This document shows positions 1-9,000 of a stretch of DNA of 64,000 bases, piece after piece. Positions within the stretch are counted from its first letter, which is position 1, and each line of letters begins with the position of its first letter. The notes under the pieces were generated by a model. It saw only the letters and a program-made list of their open reading frames with translations, did no database searches and was not told the DNA's origin. The DNA comes from Gemella morbillorum (GTDB lineage Bacteria > Bacillota > Bacilli > Staphylococcales > Gemellaceae): contig NZ_LS483440.1 of the NCBI RefSeq assembly GCF_900476045.1, positions 868,001-932,000 on the forward strand, read 5' to 3'. Both the position numbers and the translations under genes were made by a program.

Positions 1-33
1 AAATGTTAAGTTCTAAATAGAAAGAGGATTTAA

Positions 34-828
34 ATGAAAAATGCTATAGGCGTATTCGATAGTGGAGTGGGGGGATTAACCGTTGCTAGAGAAATTATGC
101 GACAACTTCCAAATGAAACTATATATTATTTTGGAGATGTAAAGAACTGTCCTTATGGTGATAAAACCAAAGATGAAATTATAAAAAACACAGAAAAAGC
201 TGTTGAATTTCTAATTAACCAAGGAGTTAAAATGATTGTTCTTGCTTGTAATACTGCCACTGCAGCAGCTTTAGAATATTTACAAGATAGATATAACTTG
301 CCGATAATAGGGGTTGTTCAGCCAGGAGCAAGACGTGCGATACAGGCAACAGAAAACAATAATGTTTTAGTACTAGGAACGCAGTTTACAGCAGATTCTA
401 AAGTTTACGATAAAGAAATAAAAAATATTAATTCTGATATAGTTGTTTATGATAAAGCATGCCCAACTTTTTGTCCTTTTATAGAAGCCGAAGGTAATCT
501 AGTAGAAGGTGCTACACAAAAGCTTCTTAAAGACGTATTATTTGATACAAAATTATTAGATATAGACACAGTTGTATTAGGTTGCACTCACTATCCAATT
601 TTAAAAAAAGATATTGAAGAATATTATGGAAACAATATAAAAGTCATATCGTCAGGACATGAAGCGGCGCGTGATGTGAGTACCGTATTAGGTTATGCAA
701 AACTACTTCAGAAAAAACTTAATAAAACCGATCATAAATTTTTTATTTCAAAAGAAAGTGAACATTTTAATAATATAGCATCTAAATGGTTAAAACATAC
801 TATTAAAGCTGAAGTAGTAGATATATAG
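34..828 (+). CDS. murI: Glutamate racemase
   Basis: Cytosolic cofactor-independent racemase that makes D-glutamate for peptidoglycan. The 264-residue length is normal for the family. The N-terminal FDSGVGGLTV signature (residues 8-17) and the two catalytic-cysteine motifs ACNTATA (Cys72) and GCTHYP (Cys184) are intact. An AAAGAGG ribosome-binding site lies 7 bases before the ATG. It is followed 18 bases later by rdgB, the usual Bacillus-type pairing, and heads a murI-rdgB-ferredoxin-ftsK series. The upstream 33 bases are too short to show a promoter. Confidence 0.97.
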   Translation: MKNAIGVFDSGVGGLTVAREIMRQLPNETIYYFGDVKNCPYGDKTKDEIIKNTEKAVEFLINQGVKMIVLACNTATAAALEYLQDRYNLPIIGVVQPGARRAIQATENNNVLVLGTQFTADSKVYDKEIKNINSDIVVYDKACPTFCPFIEAEGNLVEGATQKLLKDVLFDTKLLDIDTVVLGCTHYPILKKDIEEYYGNNIKVISSGHEAARDVSTVLGYAKLLQKKLNKTDHKFFISKESEHFNNIASKWLKHTIKAEVVDI

Positions 829-846
829 GAGTAAAAAATAAGAATT

Positions 847-1431
847 ATGAAAAATTTAATATTAGCATCAAATAATGCTCATAAAGTAAAAGAAATTAAA
901 CAAATTTTAACTGATTATAATATTTTAACATTGAAAGAAGTCAATTTTACTGAAGATATTATAGAAGATGGTGATAGTTTTGAAGAAAATGCACTAATCA
1001 AAGCTCGAACTATAGCGAAATATTCTGGGAAAGCTGCTATTGCAGATGATAGTGGTCTCAGTGTTGATAAGTTAAATGGTCGGCCTGGTGTTTATTCAGC
1101 TCGTTATTCTCCAGAACAGACAGATGAAAAAAATATTGAAAAAGTACTTACTGAATTAGCAGGTGAACAATCAAAAGCTAAATTTGTTTCGGTTATCGCT
1201 ATGGTTACACCTGAAGGTGATGAATTTACATTTAGAGGTGAATGTGAAGGAGAAATTATCTTTGAAAAGCGTGGAACTAATGGTTTTGGTTATGATCCCA
1301 TATTTTATGTACCTGAATTAAATAAAACATTCGCTGAAATCTCTTCTGATGAAAAAAATGCAATAAGTCATCGTAAAAAATCTTTAGAAAAATTTGCAAA
1401 ATTTTTAAAAGAGCAAGACAATGAAAACTAA
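847..1431 (+). CDS. rdgB: XTP/dITP diphosphatase (RdgB/HAM1 family)
   Basis: House-cleaning nucleotidase that hydrolyses dITP, XTP and other non-canonical purine triphosphates to monophosphates. It is 194 residues, full family length. It shows the N-terminal SNN substrate motif (8-10), the metal-binding DDSGL (67-71) followed by GRPG, and the C-terminal FGYDPIF and ISHR motifs. Its end overlaps the start of the ferredoxin gene by 11 bases, which implies co-translation. Next to murI as in Bacillus. Confidence 0.96.
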   Translation: MKNLILASNNAHKVKEIKQILTDYNILTLKEVNFTEDIIEDGDSFEENALIKARTIAKYSGKAAIADDSGLSVDKLNGRPGVYSARYSPEQTDEKNIEKVLTELAGEQSKAKFVSVIAMVTPEGDEFTFRGECEGEIIFEKRGTNGFGYDPIFYVPELNKTFAEISSDEKNAISHRKKSLEKFAKFLKEQDNEN

Positions 1432-1630
1432 AGTAGTGAGAGATAATTGTATAGCTTGCGGAAATTGTAACGCAATTTGTCCTGATATATATGATTATGA
1501 TGAAGATGGGATAGCATACTGTCATATTGATAATAATGAAATGACTGAAGAGATAGATGAAGAGTTTAGAAGTTTAGTGCTAGATGCATATAAAAATTGC
1601 CCAACTGAGGCTATTATAGTAGAAGATTAG
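1421..1630 (+). CDS. fer: Ferredoxin, single [4Fe-4S] type
   Basis: Small (69 aa) acidic electron carrier of the Bacillus Fer type. Cluster ligands are the CIACGNC motif (Cys10, 13, 16) and the distal CPTEA cysteine (Cys60). Cys20 and Cys34 are additional, so a second cluster is not expected because the full second CxxCxxC is missing. The ATG lies inside the end of rdgB with an AAAGAG site before it, and ftsK follows 16 bases after the stop. Its redox partner is not shown by the context. Confidence 0.92.
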   Translation: MKTKVVRDNCIACGNCNAICPDIYDYDEDGIAYCHIDNNEMTEEIDEEFRSLVLDAYKNCPTEAIIVED

Positions 1631-1646
1631 TAGAAAGGAGAATACA

Positions 1647-3887
1647 TTGAGTACAAAAAAGAAAACAAAAGCTAAAAGTAAATCAAAAACAAAAAAAAGT
1701 ATAAATAAAAAATCGCTTCCTAAACTAACTAAAGAAGCTTATCATGCGATATTTTTTGTTGTAGCAATCGTCATTGTTATTTTTTCTATTCTTCAAATGG
1801 GGGTTATAGGAAGATTTTTTGATTCATTATTTAAGTACTTATTCGGAAATTTTAGTTATATTATATATTTGATGCTTATCGCTGCACCTATTTACTATAT
1901 AATGAATAAAAAATTAAATTCTCCAATAATAGTTGCTAGTTGTTTATTATTTATAGACTTTTTATTCCAATTAATTTTGATTGGTAGCAAAAATTTAGAT
2001 TATATAAGTTTTGCAAGCATCTATAATAACAATGTAGTTAATTATGGGGGAGGATTAATTGCATATTACCCTGTGAAATTACTAATTTATCTATTATCGT
2101 ATTATGGTTCACTATTAGTTATTATATCAGCAATCATAACTCTTATATTTTTATATTTAAATAAAAATCATCGTGATTTTGTATTAAAAATTAAGTATCA
2201 TGTTATGAATGCCTTTGACAAAAATATTTATGAGGATGACAACGAAGAGAATATATATAATAAAGAATTTGAAATTTTTGAAAATGAAGAAAATTCAAAT
2301 GAACAACGTTACAATGATATAAAAGAAAAAGATTTAATTGTAGATATTCGAGACTATAAAGAAGAAGCTAATGAAGTTATAGAAGAGCGAAAAAACAGAA
2401 AGAAAGTAACTAAAGCTATAAATAAAGATGTGCAAGAAGTAACTAAATTTGATAATAGTCAAGATACTTCTTATGATAATTATAAATTACCTCCTATAAC
2501 ATTGTTAAATAACCCTATAAAAAAACAAACAATAACAAAAAGCGACATTGTGGAAAAGTCAAAAATATTACAAAGTACATTTAATAATTTTGGAATAGAA
2601 GTAAAAATAGTAAAAGCTATAGTCGGTCCATCAATAACGCAATTTCAAATATTGCCAACTCCAGGAACCAAAGTGAGTAAAATAGTAAACTTAAGCAATG
2701 ATATAGCATTAAACCTTGCTGCTAAAGATGTCAGAATTGAAGCTCCTATACCTGGTAAATCGCTAATTGGAATTGAAATTCCAAATAAAGTAAATGAACT
2801 TGTTTCGATGAAAGAAGTGTTTGTCAATGATAAAGATATTTCGCCATTATCTGTGGCATTAGGAAAAGATGTAGCAGGAGAAGCTATTTTTACAAGAATT
2901 GATAAAACACCTCACTTATTAATTGCAGGCTCTACAGGTAGCGGTAAATCTGTTTGTGTTAATACGATTATAACAAGTATTTTACTTAAAAATAAACCAG
3001 ATAAAGTTAAGTTAATTATGATAGATCCAAAAATGGTTGAACTTTCTATATATGATGGTATTCCACACTTACTAACATCTGTTGTAACAGATCCTCTTAA
3101 AGCTGCTGATGTTCTTCATAAAGTAGTACTGGAAATGGAAAATAGATACCGAGAATTTGCTCGAGCAAGAGTTAGAAATATAGAAGGATTCAATAAGATT
3201 GCAGCACAAGATCCAGATTATAAAGAATTACCTTATATTGTTGTCATAATTGATGAGCTCGCAGATTTAATGATGGTCTCTTCTAAAGAGGTAGAAGAAT
3301 CTATTGCTCGTATTGCTCAAAAAGCTCGTGCAGCAGGTATTCACATGATTATAGCTACACAAAGACCATCTGTTGATGTCATAACTGGTGTAATAAAAAC
3401 AAATATTCCATCACGTATTGCATTTGCAGTAAGTTCAAGTGTAGATTCAAGAACGATATTAGATAAATCAGGCGCCGAAACATTACTAGGAAAAGGAGAT
3501 ATGCTGTATTTATCTGCAGATTCAAGCAAACCATTACGTATTCAAGGCGCATTCCTTTCTGATGAGGAAGTAGAAAAGGTAGTAGACTTTGTTAAAAGTC
3601 AATCAGAAGCACAGTACGATCCTAATATGACTCCAAGTGAAGTTAGTTCACAAAGTGGTGATTTTTCAACTGAAGAAGTAGATCCATTATATAAAGAAGT
3701 TTTACTGTTTATAGCTAAAACTCAAAAAGCATCTGCTTCACTGCTACAAAGGAGGTTCAAAATAGGATACAATCGTGCTGCTAGAATTATAGATATGTTA
3801 GAAGAAGATGGCTATATAGGGCCAGTGGATGGAAGCAAACCAAGAAAAGTATTTCTAGAAAAAGAATTTGCCGAAGACAACATTTAA
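1647..3887 (+). CDS. ftsK: DNA translocase FtsK/SpoIIIE family
   Basis: Septal DNA pump that clears the terminus region from the closing division septum. The 746-residue protein has a Lys-rich cytosolic start, about four membrane helices (residues 33-170), a charged linker, and the RecA-like motor with Walker A GSTGSGKS (about 428-435) and Walker B VVIIDELADLMM (about 530-541). A C-terminal winged-helix gamma domain ends the protein; in relatives it reads polar DNA motifs. The start is TTG, supported by GAAAGGAG six bases before it. Its position a few kilobases from a Xer recombinase and a strand switch fits work at the terminus. A 28-base palindrome begins at its stop codon. Confidence 0.96.
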   Translation: MSTKKKTKAKSKSKTKKSINKKSLPKLTKEAYHAIFFVVAIVIVIFSILQMGVIGRFFDSLFKYLFGNFSYIIYLMLIAAPIYYIMNKKLNSPIIVASCLLFIDFLFQLILIGSKNLDYISFASIYNNNVVNYGGGLIAYYPVKLLIYLLSYYGSLLVIISAIITLIFLYLNKNHRDFVLKIKYHVMNAFDKNIYEDDNEENIYNKEFEIFENEENSNEQRYNDIKEKDLIVDIRDYKEEANEVIEERKNRKKVTKAINKDVQEVTKFDNSQDTSYDNYKLPPITLLNNPIKKQTITKSDIVEKSKILQSTFNNFGIEVKIVKAIVGPSITQFQILPTPGTKVSKIVNLSNDIALNLAAKDVRIEAPIPGKSLIGIEIPNKVNELVSMKEVFVNDKDISPLSVALGKDVAGEAIFTRIDKTPHLLIAGSTGSGKSVCVNTIITSILLKNKPDKVKLIMIDPKMVELSIYDGIPHLLTSVVTDPLKAADVLHKVVLEMENRYREFARARVRNIEGFNKIAAQDPDYKELPYIVVIIDELADLMMVSSKEVEESIARIAQKARAAGIHMIIATQRPSVDVITGVIKTNIPSRIAFAVSSSVDSRTILDKSGAETLLGKGDMLYLSADSSKPLRIQGAFLSDEEVEKVVDFVKSQSEAQYDPNMTPSEVSSQSGDFSTEEVDPLYKEVLLFIAKTQKASASLLQRRFKIGYNRAARIIDMLEEDGYIGPVDGSKPRKVFLEKEFAEDNI

Positions 3888-3914
3888 GTTTGCATACTTT
3901 TAAATATGTAAACT
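3887..3914. repeat. Dif-like 11-6-11 palindrome, copy A
   Basis: Arms AGTTTGCATAC and ATATGTAAACT flank the 6-base centre TTTTAA; the palindrome extends outward to 3883-3918. It matches copy B (7825-7852, opposite orientation) at 26 of 28 positions and is related to copy C (14692-14719). It overlaps the ftsK stop. There is no T-run after it, so it is a poor terminator on the + strand. The arm-centre-arm geometry is that of a Xer recombination site, but a gene-end repeat is equally possible. Confidence 0.5.
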
Positions 3915-3952
3915 TAAATGAAGACCTATTCATTATCTGTCTAAACTTTATA

Positions 3953-3981
3953 TTGTTCACTCACATACTTTATGATATAAT
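3953..3981 (+). promoter_or_regulatory. Promoter of pgsA
   Basis: TTGTTC, a 17-base spacer, then a perfect TATAAT; pgsA starts 46 bases downstream of the -10 box. Confidence 0.7.
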
Positions 3982-4027
3982 TAATGTATCATAGTTATAA
4001 AAATTATAGAAGGGTTTTTATTTACAA

Positions 4028-4600
4028 ATGAATTTACCAAATAGAATAACCTTATTAAGAACAATTCTAATTCCTGTATTTATTTTCTTTTTATTATTTG
4101 ATATGGGAGATAGTACAATAACAATATTAAACAGTCGTCCGATGAAAATAAATATATTTATAGCTGCTGTTATTTTTATTTTTGCATCAGTTACTGATTT
4201 CATTGATGGCTATCTTGCGAGAAAATATAATTTAATAACAAATATGGGCAAATTTTTAGATCCACTTGCTGATAAACTTTTAGTGGGAAGTGCTTTTATT
4301 GTAATGGTTGAACTAGGTATGATGCATAGCTGGATGGTCGTTATAGTAATAGCAAGAGAATTTGCAGTTACAGGGCTTAGACTACTTGCTGTAGAAAAGG
4401 GAGAGGTAATCCCTGCAGGTATTTTAGGAAAATTAAAGACTATTAGTCAGTTGGTTGCAATTATATTAATTTTATTAGGTAATCCAGTATTTAATATGTG
4501 GCATTTTGAACTAGATTATATTTTATTATGGATTTCAGTAATATTAACTATTCTTTCAGGAATAGAATATTTTAAAAATTCAATTCATGTATTTAAATAA
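4028..4600 (+). CDS. pgsA: CDP-diacylglycerol-glycerol-3-phosphate 3-phosphatidyltransferase
   Basis: Membrane enzyme of phosphatidylglycerol synthesis: CDP-diacylglycerol plus glycerol-3-phosphate gives PG-phosphate. It has 190 residues, several hydrophobic helices, and the complete CDP-alcohol phosphotransferase motif with Asp57, Asp60, Gly61, Ala64, Arg65, Gly74, Asp78 and Asp82. The start MNLPNRIT is typical for the family although GAAGGG lies a rather long 13 bases upstream. Own promoter and own terminator, so monocistronic. Confidence 0.95.
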   Translation: MNLPNRITLLRTILIPVFIFFLLFDMGDSTITILNSRPMKINIFIAAVIFIFASVTDFIDGYLARKYNLITNMGKFLDPLADKLLVGSAFIVMVELGMMHSWMVVIVIAREFAVTGLRLLAVEKGEVIPAGILGKLKTISQLVAIILILLGNPVFNMWHFELDYILLWISVILTILSGIEYFKNSIHVFK

Positions 4601-4612
4601 TTATTTGAAAAG

Positions 4613-4647
4613 TTAGTGATAGATTTATATCTACACTAATTTTTTTT
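4613..4647 (+). terminator. Terminator after pgsA
   Basis: An 11-bp hairpin with one bulged A, loop TTAT, followed by eight T residues. Confidence 0.85.
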
Positions 4648-4732
4648 ATGATAAGTTATAAAATAAACTCAAGGATATTTTTTACCTCCTAGAATTTGTT
4701 TTATAAAAAATTTTATTTCTTAGATAATCTTG

Positions 4733-4741
4733 TGTTATAAT
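4733..4741 (+). promoter_or_regulatory. Extended -10 promoter of the ABC exporter pair
   Basis: TGTTATAAT (TG, one base, perfect -10) lies 72 bases before the ATPase start. The -35 region is poor, as is usual for extended -10 promoters. Confidence 0.55.
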
Positions 4742-4812
4742 ATACTTGATAATGAGAATTCTTTTCTGTTGACTAGTTATTGTTTATTATTTCAAATATA
4801 TAGGAGGTAACT

Positions 4813-5511
4813 ATGTTTTTAGTTGTAAAAGATTTGAACAAGGCATATGGAACAAAAGAAAATAAAATTAATGTTTTAAAAGATATAAATTTTTCTTTAG
4901 AAAAAGGCTCACTTTGTACACTTTTAGGTCCATCAGGATCTGGTAAATCAACTTTGCTTAACGCAATTGGTGGACTCGAAAAAATTGATAGTGGTTCTAT
5001 TGTAATAAATGAATTTGAAATTTCAAATCTTAAGCAAAAAGATCTTTCAAATTTTAGAAGAAAATATTTAGGTTTTATTTTTCAGTTCTATAATCTAATT
5101 CCAGATTTAACAGTAATAGAAAATATTCAGGTGGGTTCTTTTATACATAACAATCCCATGGATATTGAAAAATTGATAAAAGATTTAGGTTTATGGGAGC
5201 ATAGAAACAAATATCCAAGACAATTATCAGGAGGACAACAGCAAAGATGTGCAATAGGACGTGCACTTATCAAAAAACCTGAAATATTACTTTGTGATGA
5301 ACCTACAGGTGCTCTTGATTATAAAACCTCAAAAGACATTTTATCCCTTCTTCAAAAAATAAATAAAAAATATGAAACTACCATTATAATAGCAACACAT
5401 AATGAGGAAATAACTAAAATGGCAAATATAATCATAAGACTTAAAGATGGTATTATATATAAAAATATTGAAAATGTTGAAGTAATAGATGCACAAGAAC
5501 TGGAGTGGTAG
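4813..5511 (+). CDS. ABC transporter ATP-binding protein (LolD/MacB type)
   Basis: Cytosolic ATPase of 232 residues that powers the FtsX-type permease encoded next to it. Walker A is GPSGSGKS (39-46), the Q-loop is FQFYN, the signature LSGGQQQ is at 138-144, and Walker B ends in CDEPTGALD (161-169). This is the MacB/LolD/BceA class, which extrudes peptides, lipids or antibiotics by mechanotransmission. A strong AGGAGG precedes the ATG by 6 bases. Its end overlaps a weaker possible start of the permease. Substrate unknown; no two-component system is adjacent to suggest bacitracin-type resistance. Confidence 0.93.
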   Translation: MFLVVKDLNKAYGTKENKINVLKDINFSLEKGSLCTLLGPSGSGKSTLLNAIGGLEKIDSGSIVINEFEISNLKQKDLSNFRRKYLGFIFQFYNLIPDLTVIENIQVGSFIHNNPMDIEKLIKDLGLWEHRNKYPRQLSGGQQQRCAIGRALIKKPEILLCDEPTGALDYKTSKDILSLLQKINKKYETTIIIATHNEEITKMANIIIRLKDGIIYKNIENVEVIDAQELEW

Positions 5512-5512
5512 T

Positions 5513-7849
5513 ATGAGACACTTAAATAAAAGAATTTTTCGTAGTTTAAAAGCTCAATGGTCCAAAAATTTATTTCTCTTTATCCTTATGTTTTCTATGA
5601 TTTCCATAACTTCAGGCATGTTAGTTTCATCAGGGAGTATCAAGGTTTTATATTATGACCTTATGTCTAAAGGAATCGTTGAAGATGGAAAAATATTATT
5701 TGCATTTAATCCAACAGAGGAAATTATAAAATCTATTGAAGAGACAAATGTAAAAACTGAAAAATCACCTTATATTGATGCCCAAATCAAAGAAGTAAAA
5801 AATGATAAAGCTCACAAAGAAATTAGAATTTATAAAAACAGAACAAATATAAATATTCCGGTTGTAAATGAAGGTGTTCTTGCAACAAACAAAAATGAAA
5901 TTGCCTTAAATAAATTGTTTGCAAAAAATAATAATTTAAAAATAGGTGATACAATTACATTTGAAAAAGATTATTTTAAAGATAAAAAGGAACACACATT
6001 TAAAATAGTTGGACTTGTTTCTTTACCTGACTATAACTCATCATTTCAAAAAAATAATGATTTGATGTTTAATGCCATAGATTTTGGTATAGGACTGATA
6101 TCCGAAGGAGAAAAAGATATTTTTAATGAAGGCAAATTAAAGTATCAAGTTTCTTACAGATTTAATGACAGAAATCTCAATGAACAAAAAATTGATGAAA
6201 AAAATAATGACATAGTAAAATCTGCAAATAAATCAAAAACCCTTTTGGAACAAATTTCAAGAAAAGATAATAACTCCATAAATTATCTCATAAGTGATAT
6301 GGGTGGAGATAGACCTATGATGATTGCTATGTTATGCCTTATGGTAATCTTAATTGGATTTATATTTGCGCTTTCTATTGTAAGTAAGATACAAGAAGAA
6401 TCTATAATAATTGGAATACTTCTCTCAAATGGATATAAAAAATCGGAACTTGTTTTTAATTACATAGCAAATCCAATAATAATAACTTTTTCAGCAGCAA
6501 TTTTAGGAAATATTTTAGGATACACATACTTTACAAATTCTTTCAAAGAAGTTTATTATAAATCTTTTAATTTACCAAACTTTACTCCTACTTTTAATCT
6601 AGAAGCATTGATAATTACAACCATAATACCCATTTCTATAATATTGATTTTTAATTACTTATATATTTATAAAAAATTAAATTTTTCTCCATTAGATTTT
6701 TTAAGAAAAAATTTAAAACATTATAAAAATTATACAAAACAAAAAAACGAAAAAAATTTAAAAACACATAAAAATTTTTTAAGTAAATTTAGAAAATCAA
6801 TTATAAAATCTAATAAAGGTGATTATATAGCAATAGTACTTGGAATCTTTATTACTTCAATATTGTTCATCTTTGGAATTTCGGCAAAACCAACATTTGA
6901 AGATTACGGAAATAAATTAAAAGAAAACTTGATTTGTAGTTATCAATACATATTAAAAACTCCAACAGAAGTTGAAAGTAAAACAGCTGAAAAATACACA
7001 ACAATACCTGCTAGTGTTTATCATAAAGTAAGAAAAACAGATGAAGATATACTACTATTAGGAATTAATGAAAATTCAAAATACTTTAACACCAAAAAAT
7101 TACCCAAAAATAAAGATGAAATAATTATAAGTGAATATCTTTCAAAAAAACTTAGAAAATATATAGGGGATGAGATAACCATAAAAAGTAAATTATTAGA
7201 TAAAGGAAAAACTTATAAGATTGTTGATATATACAATAAATCATCTAATCTTTCTGCTTTTGTAAAAAAAGAATTTTTAAATGAAGAAATAGAGCAAGAA
7301 AAAGATTTCTTTAATGGATATTTCAGTGAAGAAAAGTTGGATATTGATGAAAGATATATTGTAACTACAATAAATGAAACTTCTATAACCAATATTTCTA
7401 AACAATTATATGAAATTATGGGGCCTCTTATTAATACATTTATATTTTTATCTACCATTTTCTTAGCAGGTTTTATATACAGCCTTATGAAAATAATAAC
7501 CGATAAAAATACAATACAGATATCATATTTAAAAATTTTTGGATATACTAATACCGAAATATCAAAAATTTATATACATCCTATAACTATAACAATATTA
7601 ATAAGTTTAATAGTTCTTATACCACTTGAATTATATGCAGTAAAAGAAATAATGTATTATTCTATGCTAAAATTTTCAGGGTATTTAGAACTATATATAT
7701 CTACAAAAACAATAATATTATCTATTATTTTAACACTAACAACTTATATATTTGTAAGCTTGTTACAGTTCTACAAAATATCAAAAATGAATTTTAATGA
7801 AATTTTAAAAAACAAAGAATATGTAGTTTACATAATTAAAAGTATGTAA
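5513..7849 (+). CDS. ABC transporter permease, two FtsX domains
   Basis: Membrane partner of the ATPase just upstream, 778 residues from ATG 5513. That start has GGAG 7 bases before it; an in-frame ATG at 5489 lacks a comparable site. Layout: N-terminal membrane helix (about 15-35), a large extracellular domain, three helices forming the first FtsX domain (about 270-400), a Lys/Asn-rich cytosolic linker, a further helix (about 440), a second extracellular domain and three last helices. The coding sequence is even richer in A and T than its neighbours, and the pair sits at the presumed terminus, so acquisition by transfer is possible. Substrate unknown. Confidence 0.9.
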   Translation: MRHLNKRIFRSLKAQWSKNLFLFILMFSMISITSGMLVSSGSIKVLYYDLMSKGIVEDGKILFAFNPTEEIIKSIEETNVKTEKSPYIDAQIKEVKNDKAHKEIRIYKNRTNINIPVVNEGVLATNKNEIALNKLFAKNNNLKIGDTITFEKDYFKDKKEHTFKIVGLVSLPDYNSSFQKNNDLMFNAIDFGIGLISEGEKDIFNEGKLKYQVSYRFNDRNLNEQKIDEKNNDIVKSANKSKTLLEQISRKDNNSINYLISDMGGDRPMMIAMLCLMVILIGFIFALSIVSKIQEESIIIGILLSNGYKKSELVFNYIANPIIITFSAAILGNILGYTYFTNSFKEVYYKSFNLPNFTPTFNLEALIITTIIPISIILIFNYLYIYKKLNFSPLDFLRKNLKHYKNYTKQKNEKNLKTHKNFLSKFRKSIIKSNKGDYIAIVLGIFITSILFIFGISAKPTFEDYGNKLKENLICSYQYILKTPTEVESKTAEKYTTIPASVYHKVRKTDEDILLLGINENSKYFNTKKLPKNKDEIIISEYLSKKLRKYIGDEITIKSKLLDKGKTYKIVDIYNKSSNLSAFVKKEFLNEEIEQEKDFFNGYFSEEKLDIDERYIVTTINETSITNISKQLYEIMGPLINTFIFLSTIFLAGFIYSLMKIITDKNTIQISYLKIFGYTNTEISKIYIHPITITILISLIVLIPLELYAVKEIMYYSMLKFSGYLELYISTKTIILSIILTLTTYIFVSLLQFYKISKMNFNEILKNKEYVVYIIKSM

Positions 7850-7852
7850 ACT
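7825..7852. repeat. Dif-like palindrome, copy B, between convergent genes
   Basis: Arms AGTTTACATAA and GTATGTAAACT around TTAAAA. The surrounding inverted repeat is perfect over 18 bp per arm (7817-7834 and 7843-7860) and joins the stop codons of the convergent permease and recombinase genes. On the - strand it is followed by TTTGTTTTTT, so it can also terminate the recombinase transcript. The arm TTATGTAAACT (- strand) is identical to the right half of the Bacillus subtilis dif site as I remember it. Confidence 0.65.
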
Positions 7853-7859
7853 ACATATT

Positions 7860-8912
7860 CTAATCATCTAATTTATCAATAGACTGTTTAATAATTTTCT
7901 TAGACTCATTTATATATAGCATTGATGTATCGCTGTTCGAATGTCCCATTTGAGTCATAATAATCGGAATATTACCATTAGTTTTAAGGGCAAGTTTTGT
8001 ACCATAGCTATGACGTAATTTATGGGGTGACATAGGTACATTAAACGCATCTGTATACTTCATAACAAGTTTTTGAATAGCACGAATTGATAATCCTGTT
8101 TTATTTTTGGTAACAAAGACAAAATCCTCGCGTTTTAATGAGAAGGGAAGTGATTGAAAATACTCACTGATTCTCTCTAGTGCAGATTTTGTTATAATAA
8201 CGGTATCAACTTTGTTTCCTTTACGAATTACATTTATTTCACTGTTACGAAAATCAATATCCTTTACTTTTAAATTCGCAAGTTCATTAACCCGAATACC
8301 ACTTTTTAAAAAGAGGGTGAGTATTGCAAGATCGCGAGCCTTGTCTCTCAAGAAAAACGTTTTGGCATGTTTAGATAAACTTTGTTCATATTCACTTTCA
8401 ACAAAGTTTAAAAACTCCTCATCTTGAGAATCAAAGAATATTTTTTCTGATATTTTTTTAGAACGTGAAGATAATGTTTCTTTTACACGACTGATGGGAA
8501 TTTTTAGCATTACATTACGTTCAAAATAAGCGTGGCCTTGCTCGGTTTCACTAGTAACAGTTAAAAATTTATATAGTGAACGCATAGCAGCTTTATAATT
8601 GTTTATCGTAGTTTGTGATCTATATTTACCATTAACTTCTTCTCGTGAAAGATCTTTAAAATAACTTTCCATTTCTTTTTTAGTTATATTTTCCAGAGTA
8701 GAAAGCTTAACATCTTTAATATTTTCAGCACTTGAAATTGTTTCTTGAATAGTCCAAGTCAAAAAGTTTTTATATGTTTCTAAGTATCTATGTAATGTTA
8801 ATGGAGACAAATTATCATAATGAGTGTCTACAAAATCTTCAATATATTCTGGGAATTCTGGAAGAAGTTTATTTATTTTTTGTTTGTAATAATCTCGTTG
8901 ATTCATCGCCAT
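7860..8912 (-). CDS. xerS: Tyrosine recombinase, XerS-like
   Basis: Site-specific recombinase that probably resolves chromosome dimers. It has 350 residues, longer than XerC/XerD (about 295) and close to streptococcal XerS (about 356), with which it shares phrases such as SxxTTIN, SLYK.LT and YF.RNVM. Catalytic residues are visible: Arg207 (SGIRVNE), Lys231, His297 and Arg300 (HKLRHS), His324 (MGHS) and Tyr333. GAGGAG lies 9 bases before the ATG. It has its own promoter, sits exactly at the change of gene direction and has dif-like sequences on both sides, so it looks like a one-recombinase Xer module rather than a phage integrase. Confidence 0.85.
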   Translation of the reverse strand: MAMNQRDYYKQKINKLLPEFPEYIEDFVDTHYDNLSPLTLHRYLETYKNFLTWTIQETISSAENIKDVKLSTLENITKKEMESYFKDLSREEVNGKYRSQTTINNYKAAMRSLYKFLTVTSETEQGHAYFERNVMLKIPISRVKETLSSRSKKISEKIFFDSQDEEFLNFVESEYEQSLSKHAKTFFLRDKARDLAILTLFLKSGIRVNELANLKVKDIDFRNSEINVIRKGNKVDTVIITKSALERISEYFQSLPFSLKREDFVFVTKNKTGLSIRAIQKLVMKYTDAFNVPMSPHKLRHSYGTKLALKTNGNIPIIMTQMGHSNSDTSMLYINESKKIIKQSIDKLDD

Positions 8913-8938
8913 TACAGTATTCTCCTCTATTTATTATT

Positions 8939-8966
8939 TATACATATAATATGTATTATGCGAACA
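8939..8966. other. dif: Candidate dif site
   Basis: Arms TATACATATAA and TTATGCGAACA flank TATGTA; the arms are inverted repeats at 7 of 11 positions. Against the B. subtilis dif sequence recalled from memory, 19 of 28 positions agree, including 8 of 11 in the right half. It lies in the xerS leader, just downstream of the likely transcription start, so it could instead be an operator for autoregulation. Copies A, B and C are rivals. Confidence 0.4.
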
Positions 8967-8971
8967 AATAT

Positions 8972-9000
8972 ATTATATCATATACAAGCTTCTCTTTCAA
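8972..9000 (-). promoter_or_regulatory. Promoter of xerS
   Basis: On the - strand TTGAAA, 17 bases, TATAAT, with an extended TG one base before the -10. Confidence 0.75.

Noticed and set aside
4682-4690. TTACCTCCT, complementary to the AGGAGGTAA before the ABC ATPase
   Set aside because: It lies upstream of the predicted transcription start, so it cannot mask the ribosome-binding site in the mRNA; on the other strand it leads only to a very short frame.
3883-7860. Palindromes A and B as direct-repeat ends of a Xer-integrated mobile element
   Set aside because: The copies are inverted, not direct, and the segment holds pgsA, a core gene, with no mobilisation gene.
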